Shown here in pieces: positions 15,990 to 23,885 of a stretch of 46,831 bases of DNA. Every line of letters starts with the position of its first letter. Position 1 is the first letter of the stretch. Position numbers and translations under genes: made by a program. The notes beneath the pieces were generated by a model, which saw nothing but the letters and a program-made list of their open reading frames with translations, did no database searches and was not told the DNA's origin. Location: positions 1 through 46,831 of the forward strand of contig PJET01000036.1 in NCBI GenBank assembly GCA_002825515.1, given 5' to 3'. Source of the stretch: Candidatus Thorarchaeota archaeon MP11T_1 (GTDB lineage Archaea; Asgardarchaeota; Thorarchaeia; Thorarchaeales; Thorarchaeaceae).

Positions 15990-17291
15990 TCAATGCATAT
16001 GCATGTATCTATCTATTTCCCACTCTGTGATTTCAGTAGCTCCAGGATCTCCTGTAGATTCAACATACTCTTTCCACTCACGTTTCCTCATTGTAACCAA
16101 AGACTCAATGACTGAATCACCAAGCACGCTTCTCAGTAGCGAGCTTTTCTCTAACTTTTCAAGGGCTCCTTCTAAAGATACAGGGAGCGATCGATAAGAG
16201 ACCCCTGGTTCATATAGGTCCTTGTCTGTAGGGTCTGGTGGCTCCAATCTTTTTTCGATTCCATCCAATCCTGCAACAAGAATTGATGCTATGACCAAGT
16301 GTGGCGATGCAGTAGCATCGGGACACCTAAGTTCGATTCTCGCAGCCTTTTCAAATCCATTGAAGAATGGAACACGAATCATAGTGCTTCTGTTCCTATA
16401 ACCCCATGCAACCCGTGTTGGAGCCTCGAAACCTGGAACCAATCTCTTGAATGAGTTAACGTTTGGTGCGAGTATTGCAGCCAAAGCAGTTGCATGTTTC
16501 AGAATGCCTCCGATATAGGCAATGGCCATTTGGGACAGAGCAAATTCTCCTGAACCTGCGAAGAGATTTCTGGATCCGTCAAGTCCCCACATACTCTGAT
16601 GGAAATGCATCCCTGATCCATTCTGATCCGAGAATGGTTTTGGCATAAAAGTCGCTATCATTCCTCGTTTATATGCCATCTCCGAAATTACTATCCTGGA
16701 AAGCATTATGTTATCAGCGGCAGTTTCGGCTTCAACATATTGGAGTCCAATCTCTTGCTGTCCTCGTGCAACTTCATGATGATGAGATGTTGTTTCAATC
16801 CCTAAATCCCTTAATGTCCTTATGACATCCCGTCTGAAATCGAGAGCAAAATCCTGCGGTTGTGATGAGAAATATCCGCCTTGATCAATAGGGGCTATAC
16901 CATTTTGTTGCTGCTTGGTAACTGTGAAGAACTCAAGCTCACATCCAACCATGAGCATCAGTCCTTTTTCAGCTGCGATTGAATTGATTTTTCTAAGAAT
17001 GTTTCTGGGGTCTCTCGGATGCGGCTCTCCAGTAACTTCATGAATCCTACAAAGAAGATATGCAGCTGATGTGTCCCAAGGTTGGATAAGTGGGGTGGCG
17101 CGAGATGGGCGGAGTAGAACATCACTTTCATTTACCGATGAATAACCTGGAACTGAGGAGCCATCGATCACGAGACCTTGTTCAACAATTTCAGCTAATC
17201 TATCATAACCTACTTCTATACTTCTTGAACACCCAAGAAGGTCAGAAAAAATCAGTCTTAGAAACTCCGGCTGTCGATGAACTTTACACAT
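15990..17291 (-). CDS. glnA: glutamine synthetase type I
   Basis: It joins glutamate and ammonia with ATP to make glutamine. The N-terminal beta-grasp has DGSSVPG (43-49 region), and the catalytic barrel has the metal-binding GCELEFFTV, HHHEVARGQQEIGLQY, the ATP-site PKPFSDQNGSGMHFHQSMW, the substrate loop NSFKRLVPGFEAP, RNRSTMIRVP and ELRCPDATASPHL. At 433 residues it is of the shorter GSI-alpha kind. The adenylylation-site tyrosine region of GSI-beta is not evident. ATG 17291 has GAGGT 8 bases upstream. The gene is divergent from an Lrp-type regulator, with inverted repeats in the intergenic space that likely control it. PuuA-like gamma-glutamyl ligases share the fold, but the DGSS loop and substrate residues favour true GS. 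Confidence 0.92.
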   Translation of the reverse strand: MCKVHRQPEFLRLIFSDLLGCSRSIEVGYDRLAEIVEQGLVIDGSSVPGYSSVNESDVLLRPSRATPLIQPWDTSAAYLLCRIHEVTGEPHPRDPRNILRKINSIAAEKGLMLMVGCELEFFTVTKQQQNGIAPIDQGGYFSSQPQDFALDFRRDVIRTLRDLGIETTSHHHEVARGQQEIGLQYVEAETAADNIMLSRIVISEMAYKRGMIATFMPKPFSDQNGSGMHFHQSMWGLDGSRNLFAGSGEFALSQMAIAYIGGILKHATALAAILAPNVNSFKRLVPGFEAPTRVAWGYRNRSTMIRVPFFNGFEKAARIELRCPDATASPHLVIASILVAGLDGIEKRLEPPDPTDKDLYEPGVSYRSLPVSLEGALEKLEKSSLLRSVLGDSVIESLVTMRKREWKEYVESTGDPGATEITEWEIDRYMHMH

Positions 17292-17318
17292 GAAAGGTGA
17301 CCTCTGGCTGTTTTACTA

Positions 17319-17330
17319 CTCAAATTTGAG
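17319..17330. promoter_or_regulatory. perfect 12-bp palindrome upstream of glutamine synthetase
   Basis: CTCAAATTTGAG, a perfect palindrome, lies 28-39 bases before the glnA start, where an archaeal core promoter is expected. The sequence ACTACTCAAA that leads into it occurs again at 17429-17438 near the Lrp gene's promoter. It is a likely operator for a dimeric regulator such as the adjacent Lrp. Confidence 0.5.
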
Positions 17331-17420
17331 AGATTGCATTGCCTCATGTGCGGCCCTTTAGGGGGTGATGAAACTCGAGTGGTTTCCAATAATTCTAATT
17401 TTGAGGCAATGAATTCTCTC
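17328..17420. repeat. long inverted repeat in the glnA-lrp intergenic region
   Basis: Arm GAGAGATTGCATTGCCTCA at 17328-17346 matches, in reverse complement at 17 of 19 positions, the arm TGAGGCAATGAATTCTCTC at 17402-17420. The 55-base spacer is GC-richer. Such distant half sites suit looping by an octameric Lrp-type protein. Confidence 0.5.
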
Positions 17421-17502
17421 AATATTCCACTACTCAAAATGGATTTATTTTTTTCCTGCTGAATACAGAAGATTTTTCATAAATTTCGTTAACAAGTCTG
17501 AT

Positions 17503-18021
17503 ATGACCGAAAAAATTTCGAAAAAGAAGAAGATTGATGGTCGAGATGAGAAACTACTCAAACTTCTCCAGCAAGATAGTAAGCAGAGTATTGCAGATCT
17601 CTCAAAGTCTCTTGGTATAGGGATTTCTTCAGTCCATGCAAGAATGAAGACTTTGAAAGAAACTGGCGTGATTAAGCAATATACAGCAATCATTGATCCC
17701 CATGAAGTCAATCGTGGAACACTAGCTTTCATACTTGTCACAGTCAGATATCGCGCTCCAGGGAAAAAGGGTGTTCTTTCGCAAAGGGAATTTTGTGAAC
17801 AGATTGCTGTTCATCCTTTAGTTCAAGGTGTGTATGTATTGAGTGGAGAATATGATGTATTGTTGAAAGTACGAGCTAAGAATATTGGTGAGATGAACAA
17901 ATTCATAGTCGACTTTCTGAGAGAGCTACCAGAGGTAGATAGAACACTGACAATGTTCGCCATGGACATCTATCTTGACACACTTGAGCTAAGAGATCTT
18001 TCTAATAATCGCATAACCTAG
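17503..18021 (+). CDS. Lrp/AsnC-family transcriptional regulator
   Basis: A 172-residue regulator. A lysine-rich leader is followed by a winged helix-turn-helix at about residues 13-65 (DEKLLKLLQQDSKQSIADLSKSLG, with recognition helix around GISSVHARMKTLKETG). A RAM ligand-binding and oligomerisation domain lies at about 75-165, including VQGVYVLSGEYDVLLKVRAKN. Proteins of this family respond to amino acids and often control nitrogen metabolism genes. It is divergent from glutamine synthetase, and inverted repeats between them make GS and itself the obvious targets (inference). A T-rich TATA-like element (TTTATTTTTT) lies about 55 bases before the ATG. The 3' end overlaps the convergent gene by 4 bases. 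Confidence 0.9.
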   Translation: MTEKISKKKKIDGRDEKLLKLLQQDSKQSIADLSKSLGIGISSVHARMKTLKETGVIKQYTAIIDPHEVNRGTLAFILVTVRYRAPGKKGVLSQREFCEQIAVHPLVQGVYVLSGEYDVLLKVRAKNIGEMNKFIVDFLRELPEVDRTLTMFAMDIYLDTLELRDLSNNRIT

Positions 18022-18305
18022 ATTGCTCTCATCTGGAGACCGGTCATTATTCGAAGTCTATCAATCTCGGCCTCAACTTCTCGAATTCTCTCGAGATTGG
18101 GATGATAGAGTGGTTTCCGCATATCCGTCAAATTGGGTACTTTTCGTAGAAGCCTAATATTCACTAACTTTTGGAGTGCAAATGTTACTGTTCGAAGAGG
18201 AACCTTTGCCCTTCTGGAGAGGTCTCGAGGAGCCATCGGTCCATATTCTCTGAGATGGTCTAGAAGAATGAGTGCGCTTCTTGGGATATCATTTGGAGTG
18301 AACAT
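18018..18305 (-). CDS. small winged-helix DNA-binding protein
   Basis: A 95-residue protein with a MarR/ArsR-like winged helix: SALILLDHLREYGPMAPRDLSRRAKVPLRTVTFALQKLV gives helix 1, turn and recognition helix, followed by a wing with RLLRKVPNLTDMRKPLY. A C-terminal helix (ERIREVEAEIDRLRIM) likely dimerises. Of the in-frame starts GTG 18323, ATG 18311 and ATG 18305, I prefer 18305, with GGTGA five bases upstream. TATA-like GATAAATAG on the minus strand lies about 30 bases before these starts, inside a perfect 9-bp inverted repeat, which suggests self-regulation. It converges with the Lrp gene. Confidence 0.75.
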   Translation of the reverse strand: MFTPNDIPRSALILLDHLREYGPMAPRDLSRRAKVPLRTVTFALQKLVNIRLLRKVPNLTDMRKPLYHPNLERIREVEAEIDRLRIMTGLQMRAI

Positions 18306-18328
18306 CTTCATCACCACATCCACTGCCC

Positions 18329-18362
18329 TATCGGCAAACTATTTATCATAATATTGCCGATA
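18329..18362. promoter_or_regulatory. inverted repeat flanking a TATA box, probable autoregulatory operator
   Basis: TATCGGCAA (18329-18337) and TTGCCGATA (18354-18362) are exact inverse copies separated by 16 AT-rich bases, which contain the TATA-like GATAAATA of the minus-strand winged-helix gene. A bound repressor would cover the core promoter. A second TATA-like TTTATAAAG at 18390-18398 may serve the plus-strand gene at 18456. Confidence 0.55.
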
Positions 18363-18455
18363 ATACGGTATATATTATAGAGATGGCAATTTATAAAGAT
18401 TAGTTTCTCCGTAAGAGCGGAGAGTTTATACACAAATTAGTCCGGAGATATCGTT

Positions 18456-19559
18456 ATGGTTGCGAAAAAGAAACGTAAACTCACCAATACTCTACTTCTT
18501 GATACCCTCACACGACTTGGTGGAAAAGTTACAGCTACAGAATTAAGTCAATTATTAGGCTTTCCAGATAGAACCATTAGATACAGACTGAACAGACTGA
18601 AAGAAGCAGGATACCTTAATCGATTGTGGACTCAGACGCTTGACACAAAACTTGGACTGGGTGAATCTGCACTCCTTCTTGAGATGTCCGAGGAACACCG
18701 TGCACTACCTAGAGAGTTCCTCTTTTGTTTTCGTAATCTATATGCTAGTTATGCAACTTATGGGAGATATAATGGCTATTTTGTTGCCGCAGGATATCCA
18801 ATAACAACACCTCAAATCATTGACAGAATGGTTCGAGCCATGAAACAATTGAACATCATCAAGGACTCCTATAGATTTGACACGCTTGACTTCATATCAC
18901 TTTCTGCAGACTTGTCAAGGTATAGCCCAACAAAAGGTTGGAATTGGGATTGGAGAGAATGGGTCGAACAGTCTGAGAAAACAATCAAAGCTGGAGAACC
19001 ATCTACTCTCGAGTTCAATATGAATCCTGGTACAATGGACTACGACCACAAAGATATCGCAATCATAGCCGAGATTAAGACTCACGATCAAATCACACTC
19101 AAGCAAATCAGCAAAAAGGTGGGGCTGTCAGAAACACAGGTTGGAGTTAGGATCCGACAACTAGAAGAAGCGGATGTGATTAGAGGATCCTTGTGGCTGA
19201 TAAGACCCACACAGGAATCCGTTGTGTTGTATACTTTTGTTGAACTCTTTGAACCTGATGACCCTGCTTTGTCCTGCTTTAAGCATCTACCTTTTCGAAG
19301 GGAAATATTCATCGACTCTCCTGACAAGGTGGGCGTCAGAGTAACGATGAACTCTAGTGACATTGTAGGTTATTTGAGAGCGTTTGAATTTCTGAGGTCG
19401 AATTTTCGCTCATACTTCACTCAAATTGCTGTGAATCTAAATGTAGTTCCTGGAGGTATGCATGGTTTCTATCATCTTCACAGCGAGTCTACAGGTCGAT
19501 GGGAGATGCCAGTTGAGGAGTATATTAGAAACTTGGAGGAGTTCCTGAAGAATCATTAG
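18456..19559 (+). CDS. tandem winged-helix regulator
   Basis: A 367-residue protein with two helix-turn-helix units in Lrp-like arrangement. The first, at about 10-55, includes TATELSQLLGFPDRTIRYRL and then KEAGYL. The second, at about 200-250, includes ITLKQISKKVGLSETQVGVR and then QLEEADVIRG. Each is followed by a mixed alpha/beta region of about 130 residues. The first of these contains aromatic WNWDWREW (about 165-172), not typical of RAM domains. ATG 18456 has GGAGAT 6 bases upstream. It is 65 bases before the kinase-M23-aminotransferase gene in the same direction and is a candidate regulator of that operon. The DNA-binding role is clear; the ligand is unknown. Confidence 0.75.
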   Translation: MVAKKKRKLTNTLLLDTLTRLGGKVTATELSQLLGFPDRTIRYRLNRLKEAGYLNRLWTQTLDTKLGLGESALLLEMSEEHRALPREFLFCFRNLYASYATYGRYNGYFVAAGYPITTPQIIDRMVRAMKQLNIIKDSYRFDTLDFISLSADLSRYSPTKGWNWDWREWVEQSEKTIKAGEPSTLEFNMNPGTMDYDHKDIAIIAEIKTHDQITLKQISKKVGLSETQVGVRIRQLEEADVIRGSLWLIRPTQESVVLYTFVELFEPDDPALSCFKHLPFRREIFIDSPDKVGVRVTMNSSDIVGYLRAFEFLRSNFRSYFTQIAVNLNVVPGGMHGFYHLHSESTGRWEMPVEEYIRNLEEFLKNH

Positions 19560-19624
19560 GACTAGAACGCTTACATTTATGGCACCGAGTATCTCCTATG
19601 TCATCATTGTGAGGTGAATTCCAA

Positions 19625-22600
19625 TTGGACGCAAGGGATCAAGAGAGACCTAATTTTACTATAGAAGAAGCACGTGAGATAGTCAAGTCACTCTATGGTC
19701 TTTCTGGCGACCTTAGAGAATTACCAAGCGAACGAGATCAGAATTTTCATGTAATCACAGATGCAGGAGATGAGTATGTTCTGAAGATTGCAGCAAAATC
19801 AGAACTACGAGAAACCCTTGAGATGCAGAACAGTGCTATGCATCACCTCTCGATAGCTCCCTATAAGATAAGTTCTCCAACAATTAAAAGAAGCATCAAT
19901 GGCCTTGAGATTGAAACAACAATTGGAGATCGGACACCTCATTTTGTGAGACTCGTATCATATCTTCCAGGTCGGGTATTTGCTAAAGTTAATCCTCACA
20001 CGCCAGAACTTCTTGTTGACTTTGGACGATTTGTGGGTTCGATCAGTAAATGTCTTTTAGGTTTTGATCACTCTGCAGCTCATCGCGAATTTTATTGGGA
20101 CTTACAAAACGCAAGTGCTATCATCAGGAGATATAGGGGGCTCATCATTGAAGATAGCAAGAGAGATCTTGTTGACTACTTCATGAATCTCTACGAATCC
20201 TTGGTCTTTCCTAAGCTAAAGGAACTAAAACCAAGCGTCATCCATAATGATGCTAACGACTACAATGTGGTTGTTAATCAACCTCATGATGACGACCTAC
20301 GTTCTTTTGGAATCCTAGATTTCGGAGACATGGTGTATTCATATACTGTCAATGAACTTGCTGTAGCAATCGCATATGCAATTCTTGACAAACCTGATCC
20401 AATCGAAGTCGCTCAGAGGATTTTGTCTGGCTATAATGTTGTATTTCCATTATCAGAAATCGAGCTAGAACTGTTGTATCCGTTGGTCTGTACACGATTA
20501 GCCATGAGTGTTTCAATCGCTGCACATCAGCAGCAACTTGAACCTGACAACGAGTATCTTGGAATTAGTCAAAGACTTGCATGGAATGCATTGAACCTAC
20601 TTAGAGAGATTCATCCTCGCTTTGCATCATATTGCTTTAGGAGTGCGGTTGGTCTTGAACCTTGTGTGAATTCTCAAGTTGTAGTGGATTGGATTAGGAA
20701 GAACCCAAAGAAATTTGGTAATCCTCTTGGGACAGTTATTGATGGTAAAAACAGTATCATATTAGATCTGAGTGTAGGGAGCTTAGATATTATATCACCT
20801 TACCACCTTTCAGACCATCAAGCCTTCGGAGTCCTCGTTAACAAGAAACGAAAAGATGCTCAGGTAAACATAGCTATTGGTAGATATGATGAACCCCGTC
20901 TGATTTATGCTGGTGATCAATATGCTACTCCTAGTGATGAGAAACGCACCGTTCATCTTGCTATGGACCTTTTCGTTGGTAGTGGCACTCCAGTATTTTC
21001 TGTCTATGATGGCGTTATCCATAGCTTTCAGGACAACGAGCTACAGTATGATAATGGACCAACTATTGTTATTGAGCATGAAACAACTCCTGATGGTCCT
21101 CCCTTCTACATACTCTATAGCCATCTTACCCGCGACTCGCTAGAAGAACTGTATATTGGAAAACGTATCAAGAAAGGGCAGCAGATAGGGCATATCGGTG
21201 AATATCCCGATAACGGTGGATGGCCTCCTCATTTACATTTCCAGCTAATTGTAGATATGCTGGATGAGAAAGGGGATCTATATGGTGTTGCTCCACCCAG
21301 CAAACGTGAGGTTTGGCTAAGCATATGTCCGAATCCCAACCTGATACTTCAGATCCCTGCCAATGTATTTCCAGAACCATACTTGTCAAAGACTGAAATT
21401 ATTGAGATGAGGAGTAGATCAATTGCACAGTCTCTAAGCATTTCATATAGAACACCTCTTAATATCGTTCGAGGATTCATGCAGTATCTCTATGATGAAA
21501 CTGGCAGAGAGTATCTAGACCTCCGTAACAATGTTCCTCAGGTTGGCCATAGTAACCCCCGAATAGTGATGGCGCTTAGCCAACAAGCTGCAGTCCTAAA
21601 CACGAATACCAGATATTTACATCAAAATCTCACAGAGTACGCAAAACGATTGACCGCAAAACTACCAAAGAAACTCAGTGTTTGCTTCTTTGTCAATAGC
21701 GGAAGTGAAGCAAACGAATTAGCACTGAGATTAGCTCGAACTCATACCAAACAAAGGGACATAATTGCCATCAAAGGAGCATATCATGGAAACACAGCAG
21801 AGCTAGTGAATATCAGTTCATACAAACATGATGGTCCTGGTGGTGAAGGGGCACCACCGCACGTACATGTCGTGAGAATGCCCGATACATATCGAGGCGA
21901 ATATAGAGGCTCTGATGCAGGAACGAAATATGCTGAGGAAATTCTTGAAGCAACTCAGAAAATCAAGCAAAACGGTCGGGGTCTCGCTGCCTTCATTTTT
22001 GAGCCACTCATGGGTTGTGGTGGTCAGATTGTTTTCCCCAAAGGCTATCTAAAAGAAGCGTTCAAGTTTGTCCGAGAAGTTGGTGGGGTCTGCATTACGG
22101 ATGAGGTGCAAGTAGGCTTTGGTAGAATGGGTGATTATTTCTGGGGGTTCGAAACTCAAGGAGTTGTTCCAGATATTGTAACAATGGGGAAACCGATTGG
22201 CAATGGTCACCCAATTGGAGCTGTAGTAACTACTCGTGAGATAGCTGATTCATTCAGCACTGGTATGGAGTTCTTTAGTACAACTGGCGGCAACACAGTT
22301 TCGTGTGCTGTGGGAATGGCTGTCTTGGATGAGATAGACCGAGAAAATCTGCAAGAAAATGCTCGAGAGGTTGGGGCCTATCTACTCAACGGCTTGAAGG
22401 ATTTAATGAAGACTCATCCAATCATTGGAGATGTCCGTGGACGTGGTCTCTTCATTGGTATTGAGCTCGTCCGAAACCATTCAAATCTCGAACCTGCGAG
22501 CGAGGAAACTAAGTATGTCGTGGAACGTTTTCGTGATCTTGGGCTCCTCATAAGCCTTGATGGTCCTCTTCATAATGTTCTCTTGGTTAAACCACCTCTG

Positions 22601-22690
22601 GTCTTCAATAAAAAGAATGCAGACAGGTTGATTGAAACGTTAGACTTAGTGCTTCGGGAAGATCCAGTAATTCAATGTCAAAAAGACTGA
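19625..22690 (+). CDS. APH-type kinase - M23 domain - class III aminotransferase fusion
   Basis: A 1021-residue three-part enzyme. Residues 1 to about 330 are an aminoglycoside/choline-kinase-like phosphotransferase with catalytic [10 protein letters not shown] (His207, Asp209) and metal-binding DFGD (232-235). About 430-560 is an M23 (LytM) domain with its zinc and catalytic residues present: His444/Asp448, His500, His536/His538. About 595-1015 is a class III PLP enzyme with Lys856 in [10 protein letters not shown]. The closest known logic is hydroxylysine kinase plus the ammoniophospholyases AGXT2L1/AGXT2L2, which phosphorylate an amino alcohol and then remove ammonia and phosphate. The two activities on one chain fit sequential reactions (inference). 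No signal peptide is seen, so the M23 domain would be cytosolic. The start is TTG 19625 with GAGGTGA 8 bases upstream. The stop overlaps the next ATG. Confidence 0.88.
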   Translation: MDARDQERPNFTIEEAREIVKSLYGLSGDLRELPSERDQNFHVITDAGDEYVLKIAAKSELRETLEMQNSAMHHLSIAPYKISSPTIKRSINGLEIETTIGDRTPHFVRLVSYLPGRVFAKVNPHTPELLVDFGRFVGSISKCLLGFDHSAAHREFYWDLQNASAIIRRYRGLIIEDSKRDLVDYFMNLYESLVFPKLKELKPSVIHNDANDYNVVVNQPHDDDLRSFGILDFGDMVYSYTVNELAVAIAYAILDKPDPIEVAQRILSGYNVVFPLSEIELELLYPLVCTRLAMSVSIAAHQQQLEPDNEYLGISQRLAWNALNLLREIHPRFASYCFRSAVGLEPCVNSQVVVDWIRKNPKKFGNPLGTVIDGKNSIILDLSVGSLDIISPYHLSDHQAFGVLVNKKRKDAQVNIAIGRYDEPRLIYAGDQYATPSDEKRTVHLAMDLFVGSGTPVFSVYDGVIHSFQDNELQYDNGPTIVIEHETTPDGPPFYILYSHLTRDSLEELYIGKRIKKGQQIGHIGEYPDNGGWPPHLHFQLIVDMLDEKGDLYGVAPPSKREVWLSICPNPNLILQIPANVFPEPYLSKTEIIEMRSRSIAQSLSISYRTPLNIVRGFMQYLYDETGREYLDLRNNVPQVGHSNPRIVMALSQQAAVLNTNTRYLHQNLTEYAKRLTAKLPKKLSVCFFVNSGSEANELALRLARTHTKQRDIIAIKGAYHGNTAELVNISSYKHDGPGGEGAPPHVHVVRMPDTYRGEYRGSDAGTKYAEEILEATQKIKQNGRGLAAFIFEPLMGCGGQIVFPKGYLKEAFKFVREVGGVCITDEVQVGFGRMGDYFWGFETQGVVPDIVTMGKPIGNGHPIGAVVTTREIADSFSTGMEFFSTTGGNTVSCAVGMAVLDEIDRENLQENAREVGAYLLNGLKDLMKTHPIIGDVRGRGLFIGIELVRNHSNLEPASEETKYVVERFRDLGLLISLDGPLHNVLLVKPPLVFNKKNADRLIETLDLVLREDPVIQCQKD

Positions 22691-23841
22691 TGGAGATTAT
22701 ACAAATGAAACCTGACTATTCTAGAAGTATTGTTAATCTCATGAGTTCGATAGGTTCAGCTTCAGGAGTAAAGAGTCCGTATCCTCCTCTTGATTCATTA
22801 AATTCATTGAAAGATTCGAAGAATATAGTTCTCATAATCTTAGATGGGCTTGGATACAATTACCTTCAAAAATATGGGACTAGAACAGAACTTCAGAAGA
22901 ATCTCAAAGGTTCCATTACTTCTGTTTTTCCCCCATCCACAGGTTCAGCGATTACCTCTTTCCTATCTGGACTTCCTCCACAACAACATGGCATTATTGG
23001 TTGGTATGTTCACTTGAAAGAGTACGGTCTTGTCACTCGAATTCTCCCATATACTAATGCGATTGATGGAAATGTCATTGATGCTCCAATTTCTAGAGTG
23101 ATTGATGTCAAGAGTATCTTCAGTGACATTAAACGAGAGTATTCGATGATATACGACAATCACATTGTGGACTCTGAATACACAAGGAATCTTGCGGGCA
23201 GTGCCCGAAGGATTAGCTATTCTGACATTGACACATTCTTCAGTAGTATCAGTAGTACCATAACAATGTCGAATAAACAAAGCTATGTTTACTCATATTG
23301 GCCTACCTTGGATAGCATCAGCCACATTCTAGGCTGCGAGAGTCCCGAGGCAAAGCACCACCTCAAAGAGTTTGATGAAATGCTTCATTTGCTCGTTGAA
23401 ACCTTGACTGATTCTGACACGACATTGATTATCACCGCGGATCATGGATTCAATGATGTTGCTCCAGAAAATATAGTATACACAAGAGATCATCCAAAAC
23501 TCGAAGAATGTCTACACCTCCCAGTGTGTGGTGACACCAGAACTGGATTCTGTTATGTACGACCATCCAAAGTGTCGGAGTTTGAGAGATACATCAAGAA
23601 TGATCTTGGTGATATTTGCAACCTTCATACAAGCAAAGAGTTGGTCCATGAGAACTGGTTTGGTTTTCATGACCCCCATCCGCGACTGCTTGATAGAGTG
23701 GGTGATTACACTCTAACCTTCAATGAGGGTTTTGCGCTTTTGAACTGCTTCCCAGGATTTGAGCCTCCAGAGTTTAGGGGACATCATGGAGGGGTGAGCT
23801 CCGATGAGATGAACGTCCCACTTATCATCATTGATTGTTGA
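22690..23841 (+). CDS. alkaline-phosphatase-superfamily phosphodiesterase/pyrophosphatase
   Basis: A 383-residue enzyme of the type I phosphodiesterase/nucleotide pyrophosphatase kind. Two-metal ligands are visible: Asp52 in IILDGLGYN, the Thr nucleophile in FPPSTGSAITSFLSG (about residue 84), Asp/His in LDSISHILG, Asp-His in ITADHGF and the late GHHGG. ATG 22690 shares its A with the TGA of the fusion gene (TGATG), so translation is coupled. An in-frame ATG 15 bases earlier is possible. The tight coupling suggests it acts in the same pathway, perhaps releasing a phosphorylated amino alcohol from a diester, or acting on a phosphonate like PhnA of the same superfamily. That part is inference. 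No signal peptide or membrane helix is seen. Confidence 0.87.
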   Translation: MEIIQMKPDYSRSIVNLMSSIGSASGVKSPYPPLDSLNSLKDSKNIVLIILDGLGYNYLQKYGTRTELQKNLKGSITSVFPPSTGSAITSFLSGLPPQQHGIIGWYVHLKEYGLVTRILPYTNAIDGNVIDAPISRVIDVKSIFSDIKREYSMIYDNHIVDSEYTRNLAGSARRISYSDIDTFFSSISSTITMSNKQSYVYSYWPTLDSISHILGCESPEAKHHLKEFDEMLHLLVETLTDSDTTLIITADHGFNDVAPENIVYTRDHPKLEECLHLPVCGDTRTGFCYVRPSKVSEFERYIKNDLGDICNLHTSKELVHENWFGFHDPHPRLLDRVGDYTLTFNEGFALLNCFPGFEPPEFRGHHGGVSSDEMNVPLIIIDC

Positions 23842-23885
23842 AAACAACGAAACTTACTGAATCTTTGAAGAAGACCCGAATTCTG

